NCBI GenBank assembly: GCA_046757565.1
Contig: JBHHYN010000033.1
Span: 1-24,073, forward strand
Length of the DNA: 24,073 nt
Reading direction: 5' to 3'
Source: JBHHYN01 sp046757565
Lineage (GTDB): Bacteria; Pseudomonadota; Gammaproteobacteria; Eutrophobiales; Eutrophobiaceae
Shown: piece by piece, positions 8,628 through 16,462 of the stretch
How the letters are laid out: each line of letters opens with the position of its first letter
Numbering within the stretch: position 1 is the first letter of the stretch
Position numbers and translations under genes: made by a program
The notes under the pieces: model-generated
What the model was told of the DNA's origin: nothing
What the model saw: the letters and a program-made list of their open reading frames with translations, nothing else
Databases searched by the model: none

Positions 8628-9377
8628 TCAATGCTCACCGGTCAACGGGACAAACCCTACCGGCAGGACATCATGCCGGGTTATCTTCCCCGCCAGATCT
8701 TTTTCGATAACCTGTAATGACTGGGAGCTGTACTGATTGCCCACCGGAATGACCAGCTTGCCCCCGGGTTTAAGCTGCTGGATCAAAGGCCCTGGCACCT
8801 CCTCCGGGGCGGCCGTCACCAATATCGCATCGAACGGGGCGTGTTCGAGCCAGCCATGATAACCATCGCCTATCCTGACCGTCACGTTCCGGTAACCCAG
8901 CCGTTGCAGTGTCTGCTCCGCCTCTCTCCCCAGCTTCTCTATGATCTCGATGGTATACACGTGCTTGACCAGTTCCGCCAGTACCGCCGCCTGATAACCG
9001 GAACCCGTCCCCACTTCAAGCACTACCGAATCCTTGTTAACGTCAGCCAGATCCGTCATCAAGGCAACGATATAGGGTTGCGAGATGGTCTGACCGTTAC
9101 CGATCGGTAACGGCCGGTTTTCGTAAGCATAGTCACGCAGGCGTTCAGGCACGAACTCATGGCGGGGGACGGTGGCCATGACAGCCATGACCTTTTCGTC
9201 AAGGGCCTGTTTACCTATATAGGCACTGGTATAGCGGACCGTTTCCTGTATATCGGTAATCATATTTTGCCGTAACCTGCTGTTTGATTCACCGGCATGG
9301 GCATGCACTGCAAACACGAGGCACACCAAAAAGTATAGATAAAGAAGCAGCCTGATTTCAGCGTGACTCATTCGCAT
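8628..9377 (-). CDS. pcm: Protein-L-isoaspartate O-methyltransferase with an N-terminal export signal
   Basis: 249 residues versus about 208 in E. coli. The catalytic part from about residue 39 is a normal PIMT: the PRHEFVPERLRDYAYENRPL segment, GNGQTISQPYIVALM, SAM motif I VLEVGTGSGYQAAVLAEL, and FDAILVTAAPEEVP. It methylates isoaspartyl residues in aged proteins using SAM. The extra N-terminus has a charged start, a hydrophobic core LLLYLYFLVCLVFAV and an AHA–GE boundary, which reads as a cleavable Sec signal. A shorter cytoplasmic form could begin at the ATG at 9261–9263. It starts three bases after the nfi stop codon, so the two are likely co-transcribed. No strong ribosome binding site precedes either start. 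Confidence 0.93.
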   Translation of the reverse strand: MRMSHAEIRLLLYLYFLVCLVFAVHAHAGESNSRLRQNMITDIQETVRYTSAYIGKQALDEKVMAVMATVPRHEFVPERLRDYAYENRPLPIGNGQTISQPYIVALMTDLADVNKDSVVLEVGTGSGYQAAVLAELVKHVYTIEIIEKLGREAEQTLQRLGYRNVTVRIGDGYHGWLEHAPFDAILVTAAPEEVPGPLIQQLKPGGKLVIPVGNQYSSQSLQVIEKDLAGKITRHDVLPVGFVPLTGEH

Positions 9378-9380
9378 AAT

Positions 9381-10055
9381 CTAGAGGATAGCAGAAGGAT
9401 GCGAAGCATATTTATGTGCCATACGCGTGGTTTCAGGCAGTTTATAACGCCTGGTACAGGCCATAACGTAATGAATCGCGGTACCGAGGCTGATGCGATG
9501 GCCGACGGAGATATATATCGGTTTCACGCCCCTGCGTGTTCGTACCACGGCACCAATGACCTCGTCCTTATCGTGTAGAGGCTGCCAGGCTCCGCGCACA
9601 TCGGCAACGACTTCGTGGGTGCCGATAAGACGGGTCTTGCCCACCCCGATGGCCGGAATATCCGTCAATACGCCCAGATGACACGCAAGACCAAAGCGGC
9701 GTGGATGGGCGTAACCCTGACCATCGCAGAGCAGCAAATCAGGCAGTTGCTGTAACTGCTCCAGTGCCGCCAGCGATGCGGGCAGTTCGCGAAACGAGAG
9801 CAGGCCAGGTATATAGGGAAAGGCTGTCGGCTTTCTTGCAAGCGCCGACTCATGCAATGCAAGAGATGGATACTCAAGCAGCGCCACTGCCGCACGGGTA
9901 ACCCTACCCCTCTCTTCGAAACCGACATCGACGCCGGCCACGTAGTGCACGCTTCCCAGCTGATCCGCGCAAATCAGATGGGAGCGTAGTTGCTTCTGGA
10001 TGGCAATCGCCTGTTGGGCGCTAACGTCCCAGCGGTGTCGATGCAGCAGTTTCAA
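9381..10055 (-). CDS. nfi: Endonuclease V (deoxyinosine 3' endonuclease)
   Basis: 224 residues, the usual length. The enzyme nicks DNA at the second phosphodiester 3' to deoxyinosine, starting repair of deaminated adenine. Metal-binding acidic residues are seen as Asp43 in AGVDVGFE, Glu90 in SFRELP and Asp111 in CDGQGYAHPRRFGLA; the wedge-type PYIPG and IGVGKTRLIG motifs are also present. The frame opens with a TTG at 10053–10055, since an in-frame TGA lies four codons upstream and no ATG or GTG fits the conserved N-terminus. A GC-rich hairpin lies just upstream. It sits between a tag-like glycosylase gene and pcm on the same strand, giving a small damage-repair cluster. Confidence 0.95.
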   Translation of the reverse strand: MKLLHRHRWDVSAQQAIAIQKQLRSHLICADQLGSVHYVAGVDVGFEERGRVTRAAVALLEYPSLALHESALARKPTAFPYIPGLLSFRELPASLAALEQLQQLPDLLLCDGQGYAHPRRFGLACHLGVLTDIPAIGVGKTRLIGTHEVVADVRGAWQPLHDKDEVIGAVVRTRRGVKPIYISVGHRISLGTAIHYVMACTRRYKLPETTRMAHKYASHPSAIL

Positions 10056-10070
10056 GATTTTGGGTCAGCG

Positions 10071-10118
10071 CCGTCCCTGCTGTGGACGGGACTCCCGAGT
10101 AGCCGCCCCTGCCGGCAG
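10071..10118. other. GC-rich dyads between the tag-like gene and nfi
   Basis: CCGTCC (10071–10076) and GGACGG (10084–10089) form a 6-bp stem with a 7-base loop, 16 bases upstream of the nfi TTG start. A perfect palindrome CTGCCGGCAG lies at 10109–10118. There is no T-run, so this is not an intrinsic terminator. It could modulate or stabilise the intercistronic mRNA. The word GACTCCCGAGT (10090–10100) is one mismatch from the heptamer-repeat word found at 5453 and 16441. Confidence 0.4.
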
Positions 10119-10194
10119 GCGACGCCGGTGTTCACTCCCGGTTAACACGGGGACACGATCCTGTGTATGTTGATCATTCATTTTTAAAATCGTC

Positions 10195-10863
10195 TCAATC
10201 GACCGAAAGCGCCAGAGTCATACTGATTTGACACAACGCTTTGCCACTCTGCTGCGCCCATTGACTGAATGCCTCCTGCACGCGTAATCGGGCTTTTCCA
10301 GTGGCCGGCTCACCTTCAAAGGCGCCCCAGTGATTGAGGGCACGCACCACATCCTTGCTGAGGATAAAGGTATCCTTGCCTGCCATGCGCAGAAAATAGG
10401 GGCCTGAATGACCACCCATCTGGGTGAATCGCCGCTTCAGGTCATCCCACAATGCAACAATACGCGCAGTTGGCCAAGCGGCGATATAGGCCCCGACGCC
10501 GTCATACTCCGCCAGCAGCTCGTGTATGGCGGTGGCGTTGGCGCGGACCGATTTTATCTTGCCCCAGTGACGGATGATGCGTCGATCTTTCATCAAGCCA
10601 TCCAGATCTTCATCGCTCATCATGCGCACATAATCGATATCAAAGCCGGAAAACACCTCTTCAAAAGCAGGCCATTTGGCATCCACCATGCTATGTTTCA
10701 GCCCCGCACGAAAAATACGCCGGGACATCATGGAGAGATAACTGCTATCAGTGACTTTACATAAGGCACTGCCGGATTTCGGCACCGGCATCCTTGCGGC
10801 CAGCGCCTCTGCGCCTCCCAGCCGCCGTTCGGCCTGGTCCCGGATAATTTCAAATGCCGTCAT
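10195..10863 (-). CDS. tag: DNA-3-methyladenine glycosylase I family protein, divergent
   Basis: 222 residues from the ATG at 10861–10863; a GTG four codons upstream is also possible. It resembles the Tag / HhH-GPD superfamily form common in proteobacteria: LGGAEALAARMP, SYLSMMSRRIFRAGLKHSMVDAKWPAFEEVF, then RIIRHWGKIKSVRANA. The family removes 3-methyladenine from alkylated DNA. Compared with E. coli Tag, the N-terminal Cys/His and C-terminal His–Cys zinc ligands are not apparent; only isolated cysteines are present near residue 35 and near the C-terminus. It is therefore a zinc-less branch, and substrate range may differ. It is divergent from apt and upstream of nfi. Confidence 0.78.
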   Translation of the reverse strand: MTAFEIIRDQAERRLGGAEALAARMPVPKSGSALCKVTDSSYLSMMSRRIFRAGLKHSMVDAKWPAFEEVFSGFDIDYVRMMSDEDLDGLMKDRRIIRHWGKIKSVRANATAIHELLAEYDGVGAYIAAWPTARIVALWDDLKRRFTQMGGHSGPYFLRMAGKDTFILSKDVVRALNHWGAFEGEPATGKARLRVQEAFSQWAQQSGKALCQISMTLALSVD

Positions 10864-11012
10864 CAAGGCAGCCACAATAAGAACTTGCAGCGGACATCAC
10901 AACAGACATTTCGCACTGAATCCGGTAAATAGTCACTGCTCTTGCACATAAGCCCCTGCCATCCGCTAAAAAAACGATTATTATGGGTGCAGAAAAAAAC
11001 GAGGTCCCACAC

Positions 11013-11528
11013 ATGGAACGACTCAAAACCTGTATCCGCAATATACCCGATTTTCCCCGGCCGGGAATAGAGTTCAAAGATATCACACCACTGGTCAAGG
11101 ACCCGGCCATGTTGCGTCTCGCCGTACACCAGCTGATCCATCCCTTTCTGGGCGAACCGTTAACCGCTGTGGTCGGCATGGAGGCGCGTGGTTTTATCTT
11201 CGGCAGCCTGGCTGCCTGGGACCTGGGTGTGGGTTTTGTCCCGCTGCGTAAGCCCGGTAAACTGCCCTATGACGTACAGAGCGCCTCCTATGACCTTGAA
11301 TACGGTAGTGCCGGACTGGAAGTCCACATCGATGCGCTGGACAGTCATGACCGGGTATTGTTAATCGATGATTTAATCGCCACCGGCGGTACGGCCGCTG
11401 CCAGTTGTGAACTCATTGAAAAACTGGGGGCGATGGTCGCCGGTTGCGCCTTTGTGATAGAACTGGACGAACTGAAAGGAAGAGACAAATTATCGGCATA
11501 CCCGGTACATTCGCTGATCCATTGCTGA
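11013..11528 (+). CDS. apt: Adenine phosphoribosyltransferase
   Basis: 171 residues from the ATG at 11013. Ten extra in-frame codons exist upstream, but GAGG eight bases before this ATG and the family's usual N-terminal IRNIPDFPRPGIEFKDITPL favour the shorter form. It salvages adenine with PRPP to make AMP in the cytoplasm. The PRPP loop LLIDDLIATGGTAAA lies around residues 112–126, and GMEARGFIFG and FVPLRKPGKLPY form the substrate pocket and flexible loop. Length and motifs are complete. Divergent from the tag-like gene, convergent with the SDR gene with only 36 bases between stops. Confidence 0.97.
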   Translation: MERLKTCIRNIPDFPRPGIEFKDITPLVKDPAMLRLAVHQLIHPFLGEPLTAVVGMEARGFIFGSLAAWDLGVGFVPLRKPGKLPYDVQSASYDLEYGSAGLEVHIDALDSHDRVLLIDDLIATGGTAAASCELIEKLGAMVAGCAFVIELDELKGRDKLSAYPVHSLIHC

Positions 11529-11564
11529 CCTGACCTGCATCGCTCCTATCATTTAGTGATTGGA

Positions 11565-12320
11565 TTAAACCAAACCGCCATTGATATGAATGACCTCACC
11601 GGTTATATAGGCGGACTCATCGCAGGCCAGGAAAACGGCCGCCTCTGCAACCTCTTCCGGCGTTCCAAAACGGTGTAACGGGATTTCACCGATACGCGCC
11701 CGCAGATAATCTTCGGTCATGACCTCCTTGACATATGCGGTCTTTATCCAGCCAGGCGCCAGTATATTTACCCTGACCTCCGGTGCATAGCTCTTTGCCA
11801 GGGACCGGCTGAAACCCAGCACGCCCGCTTTCACGGCGCCGAACATCTGTGGATTCCTCCCCTCAAATCCATGCGTGGCCAGGTCCCAGGACATATTGAT
11901 GATCACGCCGGCCCCTTGTTGTTGCATGCGTGGCGCCAGCGCCCAGCAACATTTGATCGTCCCTTCCAGGTCAACTGCGAGCAACCGGCCCAGCTTTTCG
12001 CTGTCATGCAGTTGCGCACCTTCTCCGGTGAGGATATCGGCACCGGCATTATTGACCCAGATATCGACCCTCCCCAGCACTTCCTGCGAGGCTTTGGCAA
12101 GCCGGTCTACGTCCTCTTGCCTGGACACATCGGCCTGTATGGCCCGGGCATTGCCGCCTGCTTCAATGATTTCCTTCACAGTCCATTCAGCCATGTCCCG
12201 GCAGTGCAGATAGTTGACGATCACATCCGCCCCTTCCCTGGCAAAGGCCACGGCGATTGCCTTGCCAATACCACTGCTGGCGCCTGTAATAACGGCTTTT
12301 TTATCCAGAAGACGCATCAT
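11565..12320 (-). CDS. SDR-family protein with Phe in place of the catalytic Tyr
   Basis: 251 residues with a complete Rossmann fold of classical short-chain dehydrogenases. TGASSGIG (residues 12–19) is the dinucleotide loop, DVSRQEDV and NNAGAD (90–95) follow, Ser144 sits in INMSWD, and APGWIKTAY and ITGEVIHINGG end the fold. The YxxxK active-site motif reads FGAVK, Phe160 to Lys164; the codon at 11841–11843 is TTC. Without the Tyr hydroxyl, ordinary hydride-transfer catalysis should be impaired. A redirected activity or a binding role is possible. The overall pattern is of glucose-1-dehydrogenase/FabG-like SDRs. Two adjacent ATG codons open the frame. Substrate unknown. Confidence 0.85.
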   Translation of the reverse strand: MMRLLDKKAVITGASSGIGKAIAVAFAREGADVIVNYLHCRDMAEWTVKEIIEAGGNARAIQADVSRQEDVDRLAKASQEVLGRVDIWVNNAGADILTGEGAQLHDSEKLGRLLAVDLEGTIKCCWALAPRMQQQGAGVIINMSWDLATHGFEGRNPQMFGAVKAGVLGFSRSLAKSYAPEVRVNILAPGWIKTAYVKEVMTEDYLRARIGEIPLHRFGTPEEVAEAAVFLACDESAYITGEVIHINGGLV

Positions 12321-12439
12321 GCCGGTTCAGGACCACCAGGCTGTAAAGCGAAGACAAACATACTTTTACAAGGAACGATGAAATCTTTGCCAGGCAATGG
12401 TTCCCACCCCATTTCCAGAGTTCTCATGCACTATGCGGG

Positions 12440-14329
12440 CTAGACCGTGGCCAGATCGCCCTTACTCTCCAGCCAGCGCTTGCGGTCCTGCGAACGCTTT
12501 TTGGCAAGCAGCATATCCAGCATCAGGTCTGCCTTGTTATTCTTCCCCTGCAAGGTGAGTTGAACCAACCGCCTGCTTTCAGGGGTCATGGTCGTTTCAC
12601 GCAGTTGCATCGGGTTCATCTCGCCCAGTCCCTTAAATCGCTGGACATGCACCGTGGCCCGGTTTTTTTCAGCAGCGATCTTGTCCAGTATTCCTTCTCT
12701 CTCTGAATCATCCAGTGCATAGAAAACCTCCTTGCCGACGTCGATTCGATAAAGTGGCGGCATAGCCACATAGATGTGGCCGTTTTCAATAAGTATCCGG
12801 AAATGCTTCAGGAACAGGGCGCACAACAGCGTAGCAATGTGCAAGCCATCTGAATCAGCATCGGCAAGGATGCATATCTTACCGTAGCGCAGGCCTTCAA
12901 GAGTGTTCGAGCCCGGGTCCACGCCGATAGCCACGGAGATATCATGGACTTCTTTGGAGGAGAGTACTTCTCCCGAATCGATCTCCCAGGTATTCAGTAT
13001 TTTCCCCCGCAAGGGCATGACGGCCTGGAATTCCCTGTCCCGCGCCTGCTTGGCCGAACCGCCGGCCGAATCCCCCTCAACCAGAAACAGCTCACTGATA
13101 CGACTGTCCTGAATCGTGCAATCAGCGAGTTTACCGGGCAATGCCGGACCACCGCTTATCTTTTTACGCACTACAGCCTTACGCGCTTTCAACCGTTTCT
13201 GAGCGTGCTGAATCGCCAGTGCAGCGATCCGTTCACCCATTTCAACATGCTGATACAACCATTGCCTCAGCGCATCATGTACCACGCCCGAAACGAAGGC
13301 CGTGCATTCACGCGAACTCAATCTCTCCTTTACTTGCCCGGTAAACTGGGGCTCGTCCATTTTTACGGAGAGGATATAACTGCAGCGGTCCCAGACATCT
13401 TCCGCCGCCAGCTTGACCCCCCGTGGCAACAAATTACGGGAATCGCAAAATTCCCGGAATGACTCCAGCAGGCCCTGCCGCAAGCCGTTGACGTGGGTGC
13501 CGCCTTGCACAGTGGGAACCAGATTGACATAACTCTCCGTAATTAATTCCACGTCTCCCGGTAACCAATGTATGGCCCAGTCGACGGCCTCGTGATTCCC
13601 CTCCATGGATCCCATAAAGGGCTCGGGGGGTAATAACTCCTGTCCAGCCAGCATCCCGGCAAGATAAGTTTGAAGGCCGTCCTGGTAACACCATTCACTC
13701 TTCTCCTTTGTTGCTTCATCCACTAATGTTACCCGCAAACCCGGACACAATACGGCCTTGGCGCGCAACAGCTGTTTCAACCGGGGAATGGAAACCTTGA
13801 TGCTGTCGAAATATTTTGGATCCGGCCAGAATTGTATCGTCGTACCGGTATTGCGCTTACCTATTTCAGCGACCACTTCGAGCCTGGATTTCTTTTCGCC
13901 TCCGGCAAAGGCCATGTTGTATTCCTTGCCTCCCCGCTTCACCCATACCTCCAGGTGCCTGGACAAGGCATTGACCACAGAGACACCGACGCCATGCAGC
14001 CCCCCGGAAAATTTGTAGTTCTTGTTCGAGAACTTGCCCCCGGCATGGAGACGGGTGAAAATAACCTCTACGCCGGAAACCTTCTCACCGGGATGTTTGT
14101 CGACCGGCATTCCACGGCCATCATCGCTGACAATGACGGAGTTGTCCTTGAGAACGTTGATCTCGATCTTTGTTGCATGCCCGACAATGGCTTCGTCAAC
14201 GCTGTTATCCACGACTTCCTGGACAAGGTGATTGGGACGGCTGGTATCTGTATACATACCCGGACGTTTGCGCACGGGCTCCAGACCGGTAAGGACTTCA
14301 ATATCGGCGGCAGCGTAGCTATTACTCAA
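12440..14329 (-). CDS. parE: DNA topoisomerase IV subunit B
   Basis: 629 residues against 630 in E. coli, collinear throughout. ParE supplies the ATPase that drives decatenation of replicated chromosomes together with ParC (not in this window). The GHKL ATPase shows EVVDNSVDEA, DDGRGMPVD and GGLHGVGVSVVNAL near the N-terminus. The TOPRIM metal-binding part has LFLVEGDSAGGSAKQARDR and ILADADSDGLHIATLL, and the ParE-type QRFKGLGEMNPMQLRETTM follows. The start is TTG at 14327–14329 with an in-frame TGA directly upstream; AAGG ten to thirteen bases before it is the likely ribosome binding site. The rare start may restrain expression. parE, not gyrB, is supported by the MSNSYAAADIEVLTGLEPV N-terminus and short length. 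Confidence 0.97.
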   Translation of the reverse strand: MSNSYAAADIEVLTGLEPVRKRPGMYTDTSRPNHLVQEVVDNSVDEAIVGHATKIEINVLKDNSVIVSDDGRGMPVDKHPGEKVSGVEVIFTRLHAGGKFSNKNYKFSGGLHGVGVSVVNALSRHLEVWVKRGGKEYNMAFAGGEKKSRLEVVAEIGKRNTGTTIQFWPDPKYFDSIKVSIPRLKQLLRAKAVLCPGLRVTLVDEATKEKSEWCYQDGLQTYLAGMLAGQELLPPEPFMGSMEGNHEAVDWAIHWLPGDVELITESYVNLVPTVQGGTHVNGLRQGLLESFREFCDSRNLLPRGVKLAAEDVWDRCSYILSVKMDEPQFTGQVKERLSSRECTAFVSGVVHDALRQWLYQHVEMGERIAALAIQHAQKRLKARKAVVRKKISGGPALPGKLADCTIQDSRISELFLVEGDSAGGSAKQARDREFQAVMPLRGKILNTWEIDSGEVLSSKEVHDISVAIGVDPGSNTLEGLRYGKICILADADSDGLHIATLLCALFLKHFRILIENGHIYVAMPPLYRIDVGKEVFYALDDSEREGILDKIAAEKNRATVHVQRFKGLGEMNPMQLRETTMTPESRRLVQLTLQGKNNKADLMLDMLLAKKRSQDRKRWLESKGDLATV

Positions 14330-14475
14330 TCAATGGTTACCTTTGGAAGGATCATGTATCAAAGAGATAAGCATACAGGAATTGGAAATGGGGATACAGG
14401 AGACAAAATAACAATAACCCCGGCAGCTGGTTACCTGCAAGATGACAGCTACTTCACCGGTCAGGCGAACGAAAT

Positions 14476-15060
14476 CTAATCCAGATCGCCGATTAAAGAC
14501 TCCCTGACAGACGCAGCGACCGGGTCAACGCTATGACGATAGGCCTGGTGATCAATACCGGCGGCCAGGGAAGCGCCGGCTTTCAGCGCAGCGGCCATCT
14601 CATCGGTCAACTCAAAGCGCAGGAAATGAACGGCGGAGGTCTTTTCATCCGTGACCCGATCCAGGTCCTCGTCGGCTATCGGCTGGACATCCTCCATCCC
14701 GTCGATCCGCATCCACACGGAATTTTCTACACCAATCAGCCCGGCCAGACGTGAGGCCCTCTCTTCCGGATCATCGTATTCGATCATCATGGTCGCTTTC
14801 CAGTTGCGGCCATCCGGGATCAGGGGATTATAGGCCGCCAGTTCCTGTTCGATACCTTCGGCTTCAAAGATCCGCTCCACCCGCAACATCTCCTGGATCT
14901 GATACTGGATTGTTAATCGGTCCTCAAAACAGAGCGTAACATTTGCGCCTATGGCCAGGCGGCGGTCCCGTTTATGCGCCATCACCCGGGCCCGGAATTC
15001 CTTTCTCAGCTGCGCATAGCGTTCCAGGGAATACAATTCGTTGCGGTCAATTTTTTTCAT
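14476..15060 (-). CDS. DUF3501 family protein
   Basis: About 194 residues from the ATG at 15058–15060, which has GGTGG five bases upstream; a GTG three codons earlier is the alternative. It matches my memory of the DUF3501 family: IDRNELYSLERYAQLRKEF at the N-terminus, KRDRRLAIGANVTLCFEDR, and QYQIQEMLRVERIFEAEGI. It is soluble, rich in acidic residues and contains one Cys. No biochemical function is established that I know of. It follows the Fe-S protein gene after 15 bases, and the family is recurrently found next to rubrerythrin and such Fe-S proteins, suggesting a joint role in peroxide or redox handling. Confidence 0.85.
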   Translation of the reverse strand: MKKIDRNELYSLERYAQLRKEFRARVMAHKRDRRLAIGANVTLCFEDRLTIQYQIQEMLRVERIFEAEGIEQELAAYNPLIPDGRNWKATMMIEYDDPEERASRLAGLIGVENSVWMRIDGMEDVQPIADEDLDRVTDEKTSAVHFLRFELTDEMAAALKAGASLAAGIDHQAYRHSVDPVAASVRESLIGDLD

Positions 15061-15075
15061 TGCGGCCACCGATTC

Positions 15076-16419
15076 TTATAATCCGTATGCATGACGCAGG
15101 AGGGTATACGGAGATTCCGCCCTGCTGCTATCCCCCAACGCATGTTGAATCTGTGCCCCTGCCATCGGACAATCGCTGATATAGTGATCAACTTCGTTTT
15201 TCTTGATGGCTCTGGCAACCGGCCGGCAAATCTTCATGGATAGTGCATGAGTTTCACTCTTGACTGCATAGGTACCGTCATGTCCGGAACAACGCTCTAT
15301 CACCTCAATAGTCGTATCCGGAACGAGTTGCAACACATCACGTGTTTTTAATCCGATATTCTGCACCCGCTGATGACAGGGGGCATGATAGGCGATTTTA
15401 CCCAGCGAATTTTTAAAGTCAGTGTGCAGCCTGCCAACTTTATGTAACCACATAAGATATTCGAAAGGGTCATAAAAGGCCTGTTTCACCTTTTGAACCT
15501 GTGCTTCACCGGGGAACAATAGTGGAAATTCCTGCTTGAACATCAACACACAGGAGGGAATGGGGGCAATGATGTCCCAACCCTCATCCACCAGCTTCGC
15601 CAACACGGGTATATTGGCTTCTTTGGCGGCCTCCACGGCCTGCAGATCCCCCAATTCCAGCTTTGGCATACCACAACACCGTTCCCTCTCAACCAGCTTG
15701 ATCGGAATGTTGTTGTGTTCAAATACGGCTACCAGATCTTCACCAATTACCGGCGCATTACGATTGCCGTAACAGGTCGCAAACAGGATAACCCTGCCAT
15801 GGATCCGGCTTGCCGCTGCTTCCGCCTTCACCGGAAGGGGCTCATGATGTTTCAGGCGTTTTCGCAGCGACTTGCCGTGGTATTCAGGGACGGGGGCATC
15901 GGCATGCACCCCCATCACTTTTTCAATCAGCTTACGAACCGGCCTGTTTTTAGTGGACGCGTTCACCAACTCTGCCACAACCGGGATCCCCGCAAGATTG
16001 CCAACGGCATCGGTGGAAGTCAGGATGCGATCGCGCAGTTTGCTGTCACCCTGTTGATGCTTCACTGCCTTGGCGCGTAGCATCAAGTGCGGAAAATCGA
16101 CGTTCCACTCATGTGGCGGCACATAGGGACATTTTGTCATGTAACAGAGATCGCAGAGATAACAGTGCCCGGCGATCCGGGCATAGTCCTGAGTATCTAC
16201 CCCATCCACCTCCATCGTCGCGGATGCGTCCACCAGATCAAACAGGGTCGGGAAGGCGTGACACAGGTTGACACAACGCCGGCAACCGTGACAGATATCA
16301 AACACGCGTGCCATCTCGTCAAAGAGTGCCGCTTCGTGATAGTACTCGGGCGCCTTCCAATCAATGGTATTACGAGCCGGTGCTTCAAGGCCCCCTTCGC
16401 GATATGTATTATCAGTCAT
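15076..16419 (-). CDS. Double-[4Fe-4S], CCG-domain (heterodisulfide reductase/GlpC-like) protein
   Basis: 447 residues. Two ferredoxin-type motifs lie at the N-terminus: CHGCRRCVNLC (Cys43, 46, 49, 53) and CYLCDLCYMTKCP (Cys86, 89, 92, 97). Two CCG-type domains follow. The first has Cys216 and the Cys248–Cys249 pair in RCCGMPKLELGD. The second has Cys348 in HAPCHQR, Cys377 in ERCSGHDG where the second Cys of the pair is Ser, and Cys417. Such proteins, like GlpC and HdrB/D, pass electrons between soluble carriers and membrane or thiol partners. There is no signal or membrane helix. The gene lies between rubrerythrin (41 bases) and DUF3501, and could be the electron donor chain for the rubrerythrin. 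No clear ribosome binding site; a hairpin abuts the start. Confidence 0.88.
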   Translation of the reverse strand: MTDNTYREGGLEAPARNTIDWKAPEYYHEAALFDEMARVFDICHGCRRCVNLCHAFPTLFDLVDASATMEVDGVDTQDYARIAGHCYLCDLCYMTKCPYVPPHEWNVDFPHLMLRAKAVKHQQGDSKLRDRILTSTDAVGNLAGIPVVAELVNASTKNRPVRKLIEKVMGVHADAPVPEYHGKSLRKRLKHHEPLPVKAEAAASRIHGRVILFATCYGNRNAPVIGEDLVAVFEHNNIPIKLVERERCCGMPKLELGDLQAVEAAKEANIPVLAKLVDEGWDIIAPIPSCVLMFKQEFPLLFPGEAQVQKVKQAFYDPFEYLMWLHKVGRLHTDFKNSLGKIAYHAPCHQRVQNIGLKTRDVLQLVPDTTIEVIERCSGHDGTYAVKSETHALSMKICRPVARAIKKNEVDHYISDCPMAGAQIQHALGDSSRAESPYTLLRHAYGL

Positions 16420-16462
16420 CAGTCTTGAGTCGGGAGTCTTGACTCCCGACTGATGACTTATT
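16414..16462. repeat. Heptamer-based inverted repeat between rubrerythrin and Fe-S genes
   Basis: AGTCGGGAGTC (16428–16438) and GACTCCCGACT (16441–16451) form a perfect 11-bp stem with a two-base spacer. Flanking heptamers AGTCATC (16414–16420) and GATGACT (16452–16458) are also complementary, separated on one side by an extra AGTCTTG. The whole stretch is in 7-base register, as is the array at 5431–5492, with which it shares GACTCCCGACT. It occupies the intercistronic gap and touches the start codon of the Fe-S gene (16417–16419), so the RNA hairpin could attenuate or tune translation. Confidence 0.8.

Noticed and set aside
11871..12443. 190-codon + strand frame antisense to the SDR gene
   Set aside because: Antisense to conserved SDR motifs; no start signal or family resemblance.
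13832..14479. 215-codon + strand frame antisense to the start of parE
   Set aside because: It is the shadow of the conserved parE N-terminus and its leader; no motif, and parE itself is certain.
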